A stretch of DNA of 64,000 nt from NCBI GenBank assembly GCA_036426205.1, contig WSYH01002431.1, forward strand, positions 1 through 64,000, given 5' to 3'. Each line of letters opens with the position of its first letter. Position 1 is the stretch's first letter. Source of the stretch: Ascaphus truei (lineage: Eukaryota > Chordata > Amphibia > Anura > Ascaphidae). Shown piece by piece: positions 1-9,955 of the stretch. A program made the translations under genes and the position numbers. The notes beneath the pieces were generated by a model. The model saw nothing but the letters and a program-made list of their open reading frames with translations, ran no database searches and was not told the origin of the DNA.

Positions 1-113
1 CCTCAAAAGCCCCCACCTTCGGAATGGGAAATCATGCCTTTCTGTCTCGTATTTTTCATAACATTGGCACATTGCTCTTGTTCTCAAGGTTTTTGGCTTA
101 GCTGAACCGCTCA
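1..113. other. Unassigned sequence at window edge
   Basis: No exon, RNA gene or recognisable repeat was found here. It precedes the first recognisable LINE coding sequence. Confidence 0.4.
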
Positions 114-528
114 ATGTCAATTGGAACTTCAGACAGCTTTATCAATAGGAAAAAAAAAAGCGAAATAAATGGGGAAGTTTGGGAAGTGGGAAACTTAAAT
201 ATAAAGAGTGATACAACTAGATTAGAACCGTGGAATTACAGACCTATAAGCCTGACTTCAATTGTGGGGAAACTACTTGAAGTTTTAATATGTGATAATA
301 TTCAGGAATACCTAATGGAAAACAAAATTATTAGTAATAGTCAGCATGGATTTAAGAAGGATAGATCAGTAAGTAGGAATTTAGACGAGGGTAATGCAGT
401 TGATGTGGTCTACTTAGATTTAGCAAAGGCTTGATATGGTTCCACACGAGGTTGGTATACAAAATTAAGCAAATTGGACTCAGTAAAAATATATGCACCT
501 GGATTGAAAGCTGGTTGAAGGATAGACA
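114..528 (+). pseudogene. CR1-type LINE reverse transcriptase, upstream part
   Basis: This translates to LINE reverse-transcriptase blocks: NYRPISLTSIVGKLLE at the start, then a QHGFKKDRS segment and VVYLDLAKA, the first aspartate block. A stop follows LAKA, but homology continues (VPH...W...DWLKDR) to about 528, where another element interrupts it. The reading resumes at 1492 with the same LINE. The copy is decayed. Confidence 0.8.
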
Positions 529-1491
529 ACTGTCTGTGTGAGCAGATTTAATCTACAATTGAAATAACTTTTATTAAATTAACATCTTACCTGGTATGAG
601 CTGAATGGGCAGACCCCTACTTTAATTGTTAGTCAAGTGAATGTGTTTCACTATTTTAGGCAGCCTCTCTTGGCTGTGAGCCATATGGCTTTGTGCAACA
701 TCAAAGTGTCACATTGAAGGTGTCTGGAGTTCATTTTGGATTTGAAAATGTAGGTGAAGATTAGAGGAAGATCTGGACTCTGCACAACAACAACTTTGAA
801 ACTGTGAGAACTTGGCTTTCTAAATGCTGTGAATGTTTGAAATCTTTTTATCCTCCAATACCTGGGCTGTCTTTCTTTCTGCATCTCATTATGCCCTCTC
901 TATTGCTTTTTCTGTTTACTGTTTCCTCACTCCTTTGTGAACGTCTTTGTTCTCTCCAGCTTCCCCATTCCACACTGCACATTTATTTACACTTCCCTCC
1001 CAACAACGTCTTTACCCTTCAATAAAAAGCACACACACAAATCCTCTATTCACACCCTCTATCTAATCCTCCCTATTGCTGGGGTTCTCTCCTAAGCCTG
1101 AACCAAGACATACACTCTTGCTCTCACCCTTGCTTCCCTGCCATCTCTTCCCCTGTAAATGGTGTTAACCTTCTGATTTAATACTGACTAAACTTAAAAC
1201 TCACCCCACAAATAAAGCATCCCAATAGCCTGTACTCGTGGCTATTGTCCCACACCCACAGTCACTCCTACCAACCATTGTGACCAAGCACTGCCATCAA
1301 TAGCACTTATTCCCTCAACTGCTGTCTCTGTAAGTCTCCCATCATACCTCTTAGATTACAAGCTCTTCATGGCTGGGATTTCCTTTCCTACTGTCTGATT
1401 TTGCTGCGTAATATTATTATAATTCCCTGTACTGTATTCTTTGTGAAGCGCTGAGTACACTTTTGGTGCTATATAAATAGAGACATACAAT
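529..1491 (+). mobile_element. L2-like LINE/SINE copy nested in the CR1 element
   Basis: This insertion separates two halves of the CR1 reverse transcriptase. Its body (about 770-1040) is similar to 45300-45690. Its 3' tail has the L2/MIR-like order: AGATTACAAGCTC, then a pyrimidine-rich stretch, then GTGAAGCGCTGAGTACA and GTGCTATATAAATA, and it ends in short A/T/C repeats. The sequence ACAAC occurs at both edges (527-531 and 1489-1495 region) and may be the target duplication. No long coding sequence survives. Confidence 0.6.
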
Positions 1492-1997
1492 ACAACAGAG
1501 TGTTGTCATTAATGGAACTTTTTCAGGTTGGGCTAAGCTCGTGAGTGGAGTACCTCAGGGATCGGTATTGGGACCCCTGCTTTTCAACTTGTTTATTAAT
1601 GACCTTGAGGTTGGCATCGAGAGTAAAGTCTATATCTTTGCTGATGATACTAAATTGTGTAAGGTAATAGAATCAGAGCAGGATGTCTTTTCTCTCAGGA
1701 AGTTCTTGGAGAGACTGGAAACTTGGGCAGGTAAATGGCAGATGAAGTTTAATACAGATAAATGTAAGGTAATGCATTTGGGAAGCAAGAATAAACAGAT
1801 GACTTACAAATTAAATGTGGATAAATTGGGGAAATCCTTGATGGAGAAGGATTTAGGAGTGCTTGTAGAGAGCAGGCTTAGCAATAGTGCCAAAAGTCAT
1901 GCCGTAGCTGCAAAGGCAAACAAGATCTTATCTTGAATTAAACGGGCAATGGGTGGAAGGGAAGTAAACATAAGTATGCCTGTTTACAAAGCATTAG

Positions 1998-2051
1998 TAC
2001 TGCTGCGGCCGAGTTTATTCGAGCATTTGCCCGTTCTCGGCCGCAGCAGTA
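1998..2051. repeat. Perfect 16-bp inverted repeat at MITE left tip
   Basis: TACTGCTGCGGCCGAG at 1998-2013 is exactly complementary to 2036-2051, with a 22-nt loop. The element's own tip is therefore duplicated in inverted form just inside the left end. Confidence 0.85.
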
Positions 2052-2290
2052 ACCTGGCGCGCGCCGGAGGGTGCCGGGCGCGCGCCGAAGCAGCGGAAGA
2101 GCGCCCTCCGATCGGGGTGCTCTCCCTCCCGCTGCCGGGTCCGCCGGGTCCCCCGGAACCCCCTGCCGCCGTCCCCCACATCGCGGGACACCAGGGCTCC
2201 CTCGGGGAGCCCTGGACGCGCGTGCAGGGGGCGCAGGCACCCGATGACGCGTAACCTCGCATCGGTGATGCGCGGCACGCTGAGGGAGTG

Positions 2291-2333
2291 CGGCTAGCAC
2301 GCCGGGGCATCCCCCGGCTTGCGGTGCTAGCCG
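2291..2333. repeat. Strong GC hairpin near MITE right end
   Basis: CGGCTAGCAC (2291-2300) pairs with GTGCTAGCCG (2324-2333). Inside it, GCCGGGG (2301-2307) pairs with CCCCGGC (2312-2318). Confidence 0.85.
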
Positions 2334-3061
2334 TGCTCGAATTAAACGTGTCGGTAGTGTAAGACCACACCTTGAATATGGAGTCCAATTTTGGGCACCA
2401 CTCCTTAGAAAAGACATTATGGAACTATAGACCAAATTAATAAAGGGGATGGACAATCTAACTTATGAGGAGAGGCTAGCTAAATTAGATTTATTTACAT
2501 TAGAAAAGAGGCGTCTAAGAGGGGATATGATAACTATATACAAATATATCCGGGGACAGTACAAGGAACTTTCATAAGAACTATTCATCCCAGAGGCAGT
2601 ACAAAGGACTCGGGGGCATCAATTTAGGTTGGAGGAAAGGAGATTTCGCCAGCAACAAAGGAAAGGCTTCTTTACAGTTAAAATGTGGAATTCATTACCC
2701 ATGGGGACTGTGATGGCAGATAAAATAGATTTGTTAAAAAAAGGTTGTACATCTTTTTAGAAAGGAAAGGTATACGGGGATATACCAAATAAGCAATCAT
2801 GGAAGAATGTTGATCCAGGGAGTAATCTGATTGCCAATTCTTGGTGTCAGGAAGGAATTTATTTTTTCCCTTATGAGATATCATTGGCTGATATGACACT
2901 GGTTTTTTTTGTTTGCCTTCCTCTGGATAAATAAGAAAGTATAGATATAGGATAAAGTATCAGTTGTCTAAATTCGGCATAGGTTGAACTTGATGGACAT
3001 ATGTCTTTTTTCAACCTCATCTACTATTTAACTATGTAATTATATAACAGTTAAGTAGACC

Positions 3062-4440
3062 ATTCAGATATTTAGGACTGTTATAGTGACACTAATCATT
3101 GAGAAAGGCACCCAGATCTATTTCCACATTAAGTCCATGTGGGATAAGGTTTTTAGGGTATGTATCCACCTAGTTTCCAATCTGGAAATCTCAATAATTG
3201 TATCACCTCCTCTCCAATTGGTAGAAAGTTTTGCTATTCATACAAAAAGTATCCCCATTGGATTTTGGTTATGAAATTCTTTGAAGTGCTTGGATAGATT
3301 ATGTGTAGCAAGCCCCTTTGTATATTCGTTATATGCTCAGCACATCTCAAATTTAGTTTTCTCGTTGTTCTATCTATATATTGTTTGTTACAGGGACATT
3401 AGATAAGATAAATGGCATTGATTGAGTCGCAACTGATAAAGTTGTTGATAGTGTTTTCAATATTAGTCTTAGTTGAAGAAAAATTCTTGACCTGTTTAGG
3501 TTCATGAACATTTAGTTTACACAGTTTGCCTCTCAAACATTTGTAGAAGCCTTTGGTCTCCAAAGATGTGTGAGATCCTGGTTTGTTCTGCTGTTTTTTA
3601 AACAAATAGAGGCCACTTTTTTCTTAAAACTGTCTGCCTTAGTGAAAATAATTCTGGGAATAGAGGGTAAATGAGTTTGTAGTATGGGGTAGTTTAATAC
3701 CAGATGACAGTGTTTATTAATCACCTTTCTGATATTTGGTGCTAGGGCATTGTATTGGTTACAAACGGAACATTAAAAATCCCATCAGATTATTTGAATT
3801 CAAAGCCTTTTTTATTCTTGTAAGTTAATAATTATTTGCTGTCAAGGTTCTAAGGTTCTTAGCCTTAGAATAGGCTTCCTTCAGAATTGGATATTTATAA
3901 TGTTTGTATTTGAATTCCCTTGTTATGGCCTCAGACTGTTCCTCAAATACACTGGCATTACTACAATTACGTTTGATCCTACGTAATTCACCATAAGGTA
4001 AATTATGTAACGTTTCCAGAGCTCCAGGTTTGCACCGAAATCATGTTGGGACCAGGTGGATAGATCCTCCCACTTCCCGATTTGGAGATTTGTATAGCTC
4101 AGTACAAACCTGGTGCCCATGGCTGTGCCCTTAATTTGTAAATACATGTGTTTATCAAACCAGAAAAAATTATGTGTGAGTGTAAACATAATGGTAGTGA
4201 TAAGAAAATCTATCTGTGCTCCTGTGAAAGTGCCCTCCTTCTCCAAAAAATACTTTGCTGCTAAACACCCTTGTTTGTGCTCCATAACAGTGTACAGTGA
4301 TGAGACGTCACATGTGACTAGTGTATAGTTTTTATTCAAAGTGAGATTGTTGAATATATTGAGAACTTGGGTGGTATCTTGTAGATATGATCTTACTGTA
4401 GTTGTTTAACCATTTTTTGCAACAAAAAAAATCGATGTAG
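3062..4440 (-). mobile_element. Penelope-like element (RT + GIY-YIG), 5'-truncated
   Basis: Read on the minus strand, 4339-3923 encodes a Penelope-type reverse transcriptase with TCDVSSLYT and KGTAMGTRFVLSYTNL (canonical GTAMGT..APSYANL). The YIDD box is degraded. Further down (3724-3399) come the HLPSIPRIIF linker and a GFYKCLRGKLCK knuckle. The C-terminal endonuclease follows: IYLI*CPCNKQYIDRTTRKL, a GIY-YIG motif in which the conserved Gly is Asp, then HFKEFHNQNP and the ETRWIHTLKTL tail ending near 3062. Several frameshifts and stops show a dead copy. Penelope-like elements of this class are frequent in amphibians. Confidence 0.85.
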
Positions 4441-4589
4441 GCAGATAGATTTGAGGTCATGGATTTCACCCCAGAAGGACTACTGAAATTATATTTCACC
4501 TGGAATAAATATTTACAAAACTCAGCACACAGTGTAAATGGTTATATAGTTGTAATATATATGTGTTATGTGAATGTTTGGAGATCTAA

Positions 4590-4590
4590 A

Positions 4591-4632
<42 letters not shown>

Positions 4633-4646
4633 CATTATTATTATTT
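4590..4646 (+). repeat. (ATT)n microsatellite
   Basis: About 18 tandem ATT/TTA triplets with one interruption, in the region just upstream of GAD exon a. Confidence 0.95.
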
Positions 4647-4763
4647 TAATACTTTGATCTGTTTGTTGATTCGTCCTTTGGGCTAGTCTATAAAATGAAA
4701 GTAAAATTATATTGTACAGTCATATTTTTCTAACTCTCATATTTTCCCCTTTCACTATAATAG

Positions 4764-4854
4764 GACATCCTCGTTTTTTCAACCAGATTTCAAGTGGCCT
4801 TGACATAATTGGACTAGCTGGGGAATGGCTGACAGCAACTGCCAACACTAACAT
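4764..4854 (+). CDS. gad1: GAD exon a (HPRFF...TANTN), split Met at 3' end
   Basis: A 91-nt exon. Acceptor AG is at 4762-4763; the first two bases complete a split Gly codon. Then come 29 codons beginning [16 protein letters not shown] and ending TANTN, and the last two bases are the start of a Met codon. The donor is GTATGC. The family core here is [23 protein letters not shown] in GAD67, so Ile for Leu, Ser for Thr and Ala for Ser are conservative changes. GAEWLT-type residues favour GAD1 over GAD2, which has VGLAADWLT. The next exon starts 31.3 kb downstream, beyond a block of nested transposons. Confidence 0.93.
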
Positions 4855-5724
4855 GTATGCACTTTAAATTGTAATCTAATTAATTGGCTAACATGTCAGA
4901 ACAAAAAAAAAGCATTGGAATGTGCCCTTTCTCCATTGTTTTGACAAAAAACATACTGTACAACAACAAAGATATAAAGCACAGTCTTCTGTTCAGTACA
5001 CAGACTGGAATATCTACGGTATACTTTCAGTGTGTTAGGAATGGCAAATATATATACTGTATACTTTATATTACAATTCTTTGGGAACATTAGTTTATTA
5101 GTCTAAGTATTAGATCATTTTACTTTAGAAATTGGGATTGATATGCGTATAACAGGATTTTATTTCAAAATGGTCCTACAATTATGTAAATTCCGTATAT
5201 ATGTACAATTCAATATCATTGTATTACAAAATTATATTTTCAAGGGTGACCCCTCAAAGAATTAGGGTTGTATTCTATAACAGAAGTTCAGGAACAAGAG
5301 GTCACCTTACAGCAAATGTACTTGAATGTTTATTTATATCAGTTTTTATCATTACTATGTTGTTATAAAACACCTACTGTATTTCTATACAGTATGTTAC
5401 AGATTTTTGTTATATGTTACAGATTCTGCAGTTTTGTTTCTACTGCTCTGATCAATTTTTAAGAAAGTTTTTTAAAGTCACATAGCATTTATTTTAAATG
5501 GAATACAAAGCACCATTATGTGCATTTAATATCTCTGGAAACCAACATGTCATTCTTTCTAAAAACAACAACAGTAAATCTTCAAATAGCTGTGAAATAA
5601 TCTTTCATTTTGGCTAAAAGATGTGTACTGCCATATACTCATTATTTCAATTATAATATGACATTCGGCATTGTTTTATTGCAAGAGTAAGTGATGGATA
5701 TATAAGAAGAGTGCTTAAACACAT
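4855..5724. other. Intron sequence, no feature seen
   Basis: AT-rich intron sequence following the first exon donor. No coding, RNA or repeat signature was recognised. Confidence 0.4.
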
Positions 5725-6110
5725 CTAGGGGCCTATGCAGAGAGCTCCAATAAGTCTGTTTTCGCCAGGTTCTCGCCGAAAGTTCCTATTGCGATTCAGT
5801 AAGCTCCGAGAAGTTGGCATATGATTCGAGATTCAACATTTTTTTGGCGGAAAAAATAATTTGCCAAATAGGGCGGCAAGAAGCCTCTTCTCGCCACTGA
5901 TCTCCAGTTTATCAAACTACTGTTATTCTAGTAGCCCTGATCAGCGTATCACAGCTGATCGCCACTCTAGAATTGAGATTTTCACACCAAATCGCCTTTC
6001 CAAAAAAAGTTGGCAAGAAGGTGGGGAGGAGCTGGGGAGAAGTGCTGCGACGGGACTTAGAAAAAAAATATGAATTTTTCCTGCCTCGGATTGATGCCAG
6101 GTACTCCTGA
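5725..6110. repeat. Dispersed repeat 'TATGCAGAGAGCT' family
   Basis: It starts with GGGGCCTATGCAGAGAGCT and is followed by TTCGCC-rich sequence. A related copy lies in the opposite orientation at about 18150-18370, where the reverse complement reads TTTATGCAGAAAGCTTCGCC. This suggests a MITE or other dispersed element. No coding capacity was seen. Confidence 0.45.
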
Positions 6111-6159
6111 TATGATACCCATTAATATTGTCACCGGAGGCCACCGGCATGAATCAGAT

Positions 6160-7480
6160 GCATGAAAAATGCATTTACAGCCCAAATCATTACCTCAGCG
6201 GCTAACCGATAAGGCAATGAAGGGGGTAACCACCCATGCCAGGTTTATTGTGGTTAGCGGTGGTGGGTGTTGGGGGTATTTGGCCCTTGGTGGGTGTTTA
6301 GGCCTTGCGGGGGGGGGCTGCTGGTGGACTTAATCCCTTGATTAACTTAGCAGTTAATACCGCTAAGGTAATGAAGGGGTTAACCCCTCCAGCTACCCAT
6401 CCGCAAGGTCTAAACACCTATCCTTTGGGCTAATACCGCCTTCACCCACCCCTGCTACCCACAATACAAACAATACATATAACAGGAAGCGGCTGTGTTC
6501 TTCTTTCTGCTTTGTTAGAACATATTGATTTTATGGCAAATCTTTTGAATGGGAAATGCGGCTTTAAAACGTCCCTGACTGTTCTCTTATGATGCCGGTG
6601 CAAAACCGGTTGAAATCCTTTTTTCGTTCTGTAAGAAACAAAAGTAATTCTGATTACAATCACAAATTATATTTTTGTGTATAGTTTAGTATAGTCCAGA
6701 AAATCGTGGTGCTTTTTTATAAAGCTGAAGTTCTGAGTGAAGAGCCTATTCTGAAGTGGTACAAAGATGCGCATGTCGCCAAAGGAAAGAGTGTGTTCCT
6801 GGAGCAAATGAAAAAAATTGTTGAGTGGCTGAAGAACGCAGAAGAAGAGTCGGAGTTCTCCTAGGCCCCCAATAAACCTTACAATATCTAATACACAACT
6901 CCCCCCCCCTAATACATACAGTACAATAATGGGCAAAATTACTATTATCCACATATGGATAATAATGCATTTGCCCAATTAAAATACAACACTAATCAGC
7001 ATAAATAAAATGAATAAATCTTGCACTCACCCCTGCCAGGCAGCCACGATGAAGGCTATCCTCATCCTCACCCAATCCATGTCCTCCATTGCTGCAAACA
7101 ATACAGAGGAATAAAAAGCGACAATCTAATGTCCCCGAACCCATTGAGTAATTAAGGGGTTAACCCACCCTCCCCCACTACCCACCCGGGAGGCCAAACA
7201 CCCTCCCCCACTACCCACCCGGAAGGCCTAACAACCCATCCTTGGGGACAATACCTCCTTCACCAACCCCCGCTACCCACAATAAAAACTATACACAGAA
7301 CAGCCCCACTACCCACCTCTTAGGCCCACAATAAATATTACCATATTTAATTAACATTAATACATAACCCACCCACCCCCTGTGCCCCAACATAAAAACA
7401 CGATTCATTTTTTTACATACAGGATTAATACCCCAGGCCGATGGGCCCGATGGCTGTCTGCAGGTGCCACAGTGAACCCC
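6160..7480 (-). repeat. Dispersed repeat module (inverted copy of 16.1-17.8 kb)
   Basis: The block with CACTCACCCCTGCCAGGCAG, AGGATGAGGATAGCC-like sequence and TAATTAAGGGGTTAAC matches, as its reverse complement, the plus-strand module at 16060-17000 and its second copy at 17000-17800. It carries ATCCACATATGGATAA palindromes and is followed by a GC-rich minisatellite. It also contains a bzw1 coding fragment at 6697-6864. The family identity is unknown. Confidence 0.55.
6697..6864 (+). pseudogene. bzw1: bzw1 C-terminal exon fragment
   Basis: Fifty-five codons plus a stop translate without frameshift to the C-terminal W2-domain end of basic leucine zipper and W2 domain protein 1 (5MP2, a translation-initiation mimic protein). 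Recognisable parts are [20 protein letters not shown], then [18 protein letters not shown] and [11 protein letters not shown], ending in FS-stop in place of the family's acidic tail. PILKW and FLEQMKK fit BZW1 better than BZW2. Homology stops abruptly after a CCAG at 6696-6699, as if starting at an exon boundary. It lies inside a dispersed repeat module, so it is probably a captured or duplicated gene fragment and not a working gene. Confidence 0.8.
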
Positions 7481-7760
7481 GGGGGTGCCTACGGGTGTCT
7501 GGGGTCCTAGCGGGAGGAGCCCGCTAGGAGCCGTGGGCCTCCAGGTGGTCCCCGTAGGTCTGCGCGGGCCCCAATGGGATCCCCGTGTCATCCCCACAGG
7601 TTTTTTGGGGCCCTCAGGTTGTTCCCATGGGGTCTGGGGGCCCTGGGGGGGTTTACATGATGGTGGGGGGCCCTCGGGTGGTCCCTGTGGGTCTGCAGGG
7701 TCCCCACAGCTGTGGGGCCCCCGGATCTTCCCCGAAGGTGTCGCCCGTGGGTCCGCAGGT
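7440..7760. repeat. GC-rich minisatellite
   Basis: Irregular units of about 24-30 bp built on GTGGGTCTGCAGGGTCCCC, GGGGCCC and CCCCGTAGG. Similar units occur at 16495-16935 in the related module, in the opposite sense. Open frames over it are repeat artefacts. Confidence 0.7.
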
Positions 7761-7761
7761 T

Positions 7762-8533
7762 TGTCACGGGAATATCACGGGTGCTCACCACAAAGCAGAC
7801 TGGACCACGAGGCTGAGATGGGGATACAGATAAACCACCTCCCTACAGCCGCGTGGGCAGGTCCGGTAAGCAGAGTAGTTGTGGATAGCCTGGGTCAGGG
7901 CAGGAGAGTGTAGGAACATACAGGTACTTGCCGGAATCAGGGTTGGAGAGGTCAAGAGTAGTCGAAGTCCAATGCCAGGATCGAGGAGAGGAGAAGGTAG
8001 AAGTCCGTAGAGCGAGCCGGGGTTCAAGGGTGCCAGAAGTCGGAAGTCCGGATACAAAGCAAGGGTCTGTAACAGAATGACAAAAGAAGACTGCAAGGTA
8101 GCTTGTAGTAAGCACAACCAGAGACAGACTATGCTCAGCAATCATCTTAGGGCTGAGTGCACTATATACTGAGAGGAGCCAATGGGGAACTACCAGCAGT
8201 GAGGTCAGACATAGGTAGAGCGCTGGTAGGCTGAGGCTGGGTGTAGGACAGGTGTGAGAGGCTGTAGGTAATTGGAAACCACAAGGATGGCCATCCGCGT
8301 GACACCTGCAGGGGGTGGGATAGTGGTGCAGCAGTGAGGAGGCTGCTGACAGACGTCGACGCATGCAGGGGTCTGCCTCGGCGGTGCACACGCCCTGCAG
8401 GAGATGCGCGTGCAGCCGGATGGAGGGAGGACGAGATGCAGGGCTGGGTCCTGTGCGCCTCAGCGGTAGAAGAGGTGAGCAGCGGGGAGCCGTGACGGGA
8501 CGCCGCAGAGGTAGGAGAGGCGGCGTCTTTACA
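7762..8533 (-). repeat. 3' LTR of chromovirus 1
   Basis: A 772-bp LTR with TG...CA ends (plus strand TGTCACGGG...TTTACA). In the minus sense it has an inverted CCAAT box (CCATTGGCTCC, near 8180), a TATATA box at about 8160-8167 and a presumed transcript start GCTGAGCATAG at 8139-8129. It matches 12829-13312 plus 13887-14166. Confidence 0.88.
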
Positions 8534-8550
8534 GTACCCCCCCATCAAGG
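8534..8550 (-). other. Polypurine tract of chromovirus 1
   Basis: On the minus strand CCTTGATGGGGGGGTAC directly precedes the 3' LTR, as expected for a plus-strand primer. Confidence 0.75.
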
Positions 8551-8578
8551 TTGGCCTCCGGACGATCCATACAAGGCT

Positions 8579-8893
8579 TTAGAGGGAATTTAAGATTAAA
8601 TGCCCGGGTAAGCCTGGGAGCATGTACCTGGTCATGCGGAATCCAAGACCTCTCTTCGGGTAAAAGTCGCTCCAATGTACCAAATATTGGAGTCCTCCTC
8701 TAGAGATACGAGAGTTCAAGATAGACTGCACCTCAAACTTCTCTTGTCCGTTTACCAGTCTGGGACAGGGTGTGACGTGTGGACCCTGAGGATTAGGTAT
8801 GAATGGCTTCAGTAGAGAGCAGTGAAAAGTAGAGGGAATCCTCATAGTTGTAGGCAATTTCAGACGGTAGGTGACAGGATTAATTCTCTCCAA
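8579..8893 (-). pseudogene. Chromodomain end of chromovirus 1 integrase
   Basis: The 104-codon frame starts near INPVTYRLKLP and carries FHCSLLKPF, then the chromodomain EKFEVQSILNSR...LQYLVHW (residues about 50-75), the histone-tail-binding module that targets chromovirus integration. The end of the domain is frame-shifted relative to the expected W-P motif. Confidence 0.85.
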
Positions 8894-8923
8894 TATTAGA
8901 AATGGACCAATATATCTGGGTGC

Positions 8924-9955
8924 CTATTTCGGGGATGTGACTTTTAATTGGTTGTTCTTTGTGGATAACCATACCTTCTGAACCGGGGCATAATTGGGTG
9001 GTTTCTGACGATGGCGATCAGCCTGTTTCTTCTGCATAGCAGTGGCCCGTCTGAGATTATCCTGAATCCTAGACCAGGAAGTCTGAAGATCCTGAATCCT
9101 CTCCTCCGCAGCCGAAACTCCTGTAATAGGACCAGACTGAAGAAGGGTAGAGGGATGGAAGCCATAATTGGAAAAAAAATGGAGACTGTAGAGTGGACTC
9201 GTTCCTGAGGTTATTATGTGCGAATTCTGCCCATGGGTGTAGATCGAGCCAATAATCTTGAGAGTCAGATATGAAGCAACCAAGGAACTGCTCTAGAGAC
9301 TGGTTGGTTCATTCAGTTTGACCATTGGTCTGTGGTGGTATCCAGAGGAGAAGTGAAGTGCCACGTTAAGTCTTTTACAGAAGGCACTCCAGAATCTCGA
9401 GACAAACTGCGACCCTCGATCAGAGACAATGGTTTGGGGTGACCCAAGGAGCCTGAAGACCTCCCTCACAAATACCTCAGCTAGTTTAGGGGCGCTGGGT
9501 AAGCCTTTGAGTGGGATAAAGTGCGCTTCTTTAGAAAAGCGGTCGACCACTACTAGTATCGTGTCCATTCCCTTAGATTTGGGGAGGTCGACAATAAAGT
9601 CCATCGAGAGATGTTCCCATGGTCGGTCAGGAATGGGGTTGCAGGAGTCCTGGAGGTTTATTCCATGGTGTCTTGTTTTGTGCACAGGTGGGACATGCTG
9701 AGACGTAATGCTGAATATCCTTTCACATGCCTGGCCACCAGAGAGATCTATAGTCCTTTTGATCCCTGGATGACCTGCCATCTTGGCTGCGTGCCACTAT
9801 TGCATTTCCTTCTGGTAAAAGGTAGGGGGTGTAAACAGTCGCCCAACTGGCACCCTGAGACCCTGAGGAATCTGATCTTGAACCTTGGTGATTTCAGCCA
9901 GTGCGTCGAAGGTATTGGCCGACAGGACACCTTTAGATGGAAGAATAGTCTCTAG
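8924..9955 (-). pseudogene. Integrase of chromovirus 1, frameshifted
   Basis: Minus-strand frames 9781-9293 and 9283-8924 make up the integrase. AGHPGIKRT is the zinc-domain end. The catalytic core has SMDFIVDLP (first Asp) and IVSDRGSQF (second Asp). The NGQTE block with the third acid is disrupted by a frameshift near 9300. The following frame has YGFHPS and the ADRHR...GQKVWLS-type region. It is inactive as it stands. Confidence 0.85.

Larger units (their letters stand above)
1998..2359 (+). mobile_element. GC-rich CACTA/EnSpm-like MITE inserted in CR1
   Basis: A 362-bp, strongly GC-rich block splits the CR1 codons that flank it. Its right end read inward is CACTACCGACACG then TTTAATTCGAGCA. 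Its left end is TACTGCTGCGGCCGAG then TTTATTCGAGCA, so the two ends form an imperfect terminal inverted repeat with a CACT(A/G) tip, as in CACTA elements. The target duplication is unclear (TA at most). It has no transposase coding capacity; the open frames across it are GC artefacts. Confidence 0.6.
1492..3042 (+). mobile_element. CR1-type LINE, downstream part with 3' end
   Basis: The LINE resumes in the reverse-transcriptase block SGVPQGSVLGPLLF, followed by the catalytic FADDTKL (FADD box) and the thumb region (DLGVLVESRLS). After a MITE insertion at 1998-2359, the C-terminal region continues: RPHLEYG, YEERLAKL, EKRRLRGDMI, then FRLEERRFRQ and WNSLP. The 3' UTR ends in a typical TTGATGGACATATGTC... 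tail near 3042. In-frame stops are present at about 1936, 2428 and 2575, so it is not active. Confidence 0.82.

Noticed and set aside
1938..2456. Long open frames on both strands across the GC-rich block in CR1
   Set aside because: They cross the MITE boundaries into LINE sequence in the wrong strand and frame, and arise from high GC.
4459..4686. Tyr-rich open frame
   Set aside because: Translation of the ATT microsatellite.
1..4763. An earlier GAD exon upstream of 4764
   Set aside because: No sequence matching the preceding conserved segment (ILVDCRDTLKYGVRTG-type) could be found; the region is LINE and Penelope material.
7485..7913. Gly/Pro-rich open frames that could suggest a collagen-like protein
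   Set aside because: Minisatellite artefact running into an LTR; no Gly-X-Y periodicity.
8363..8593. Open frames inside chromovirus LTRs and their copies
   Set aside because: They overlap promoter and LTR sequence and are antisense to the element; shadows.
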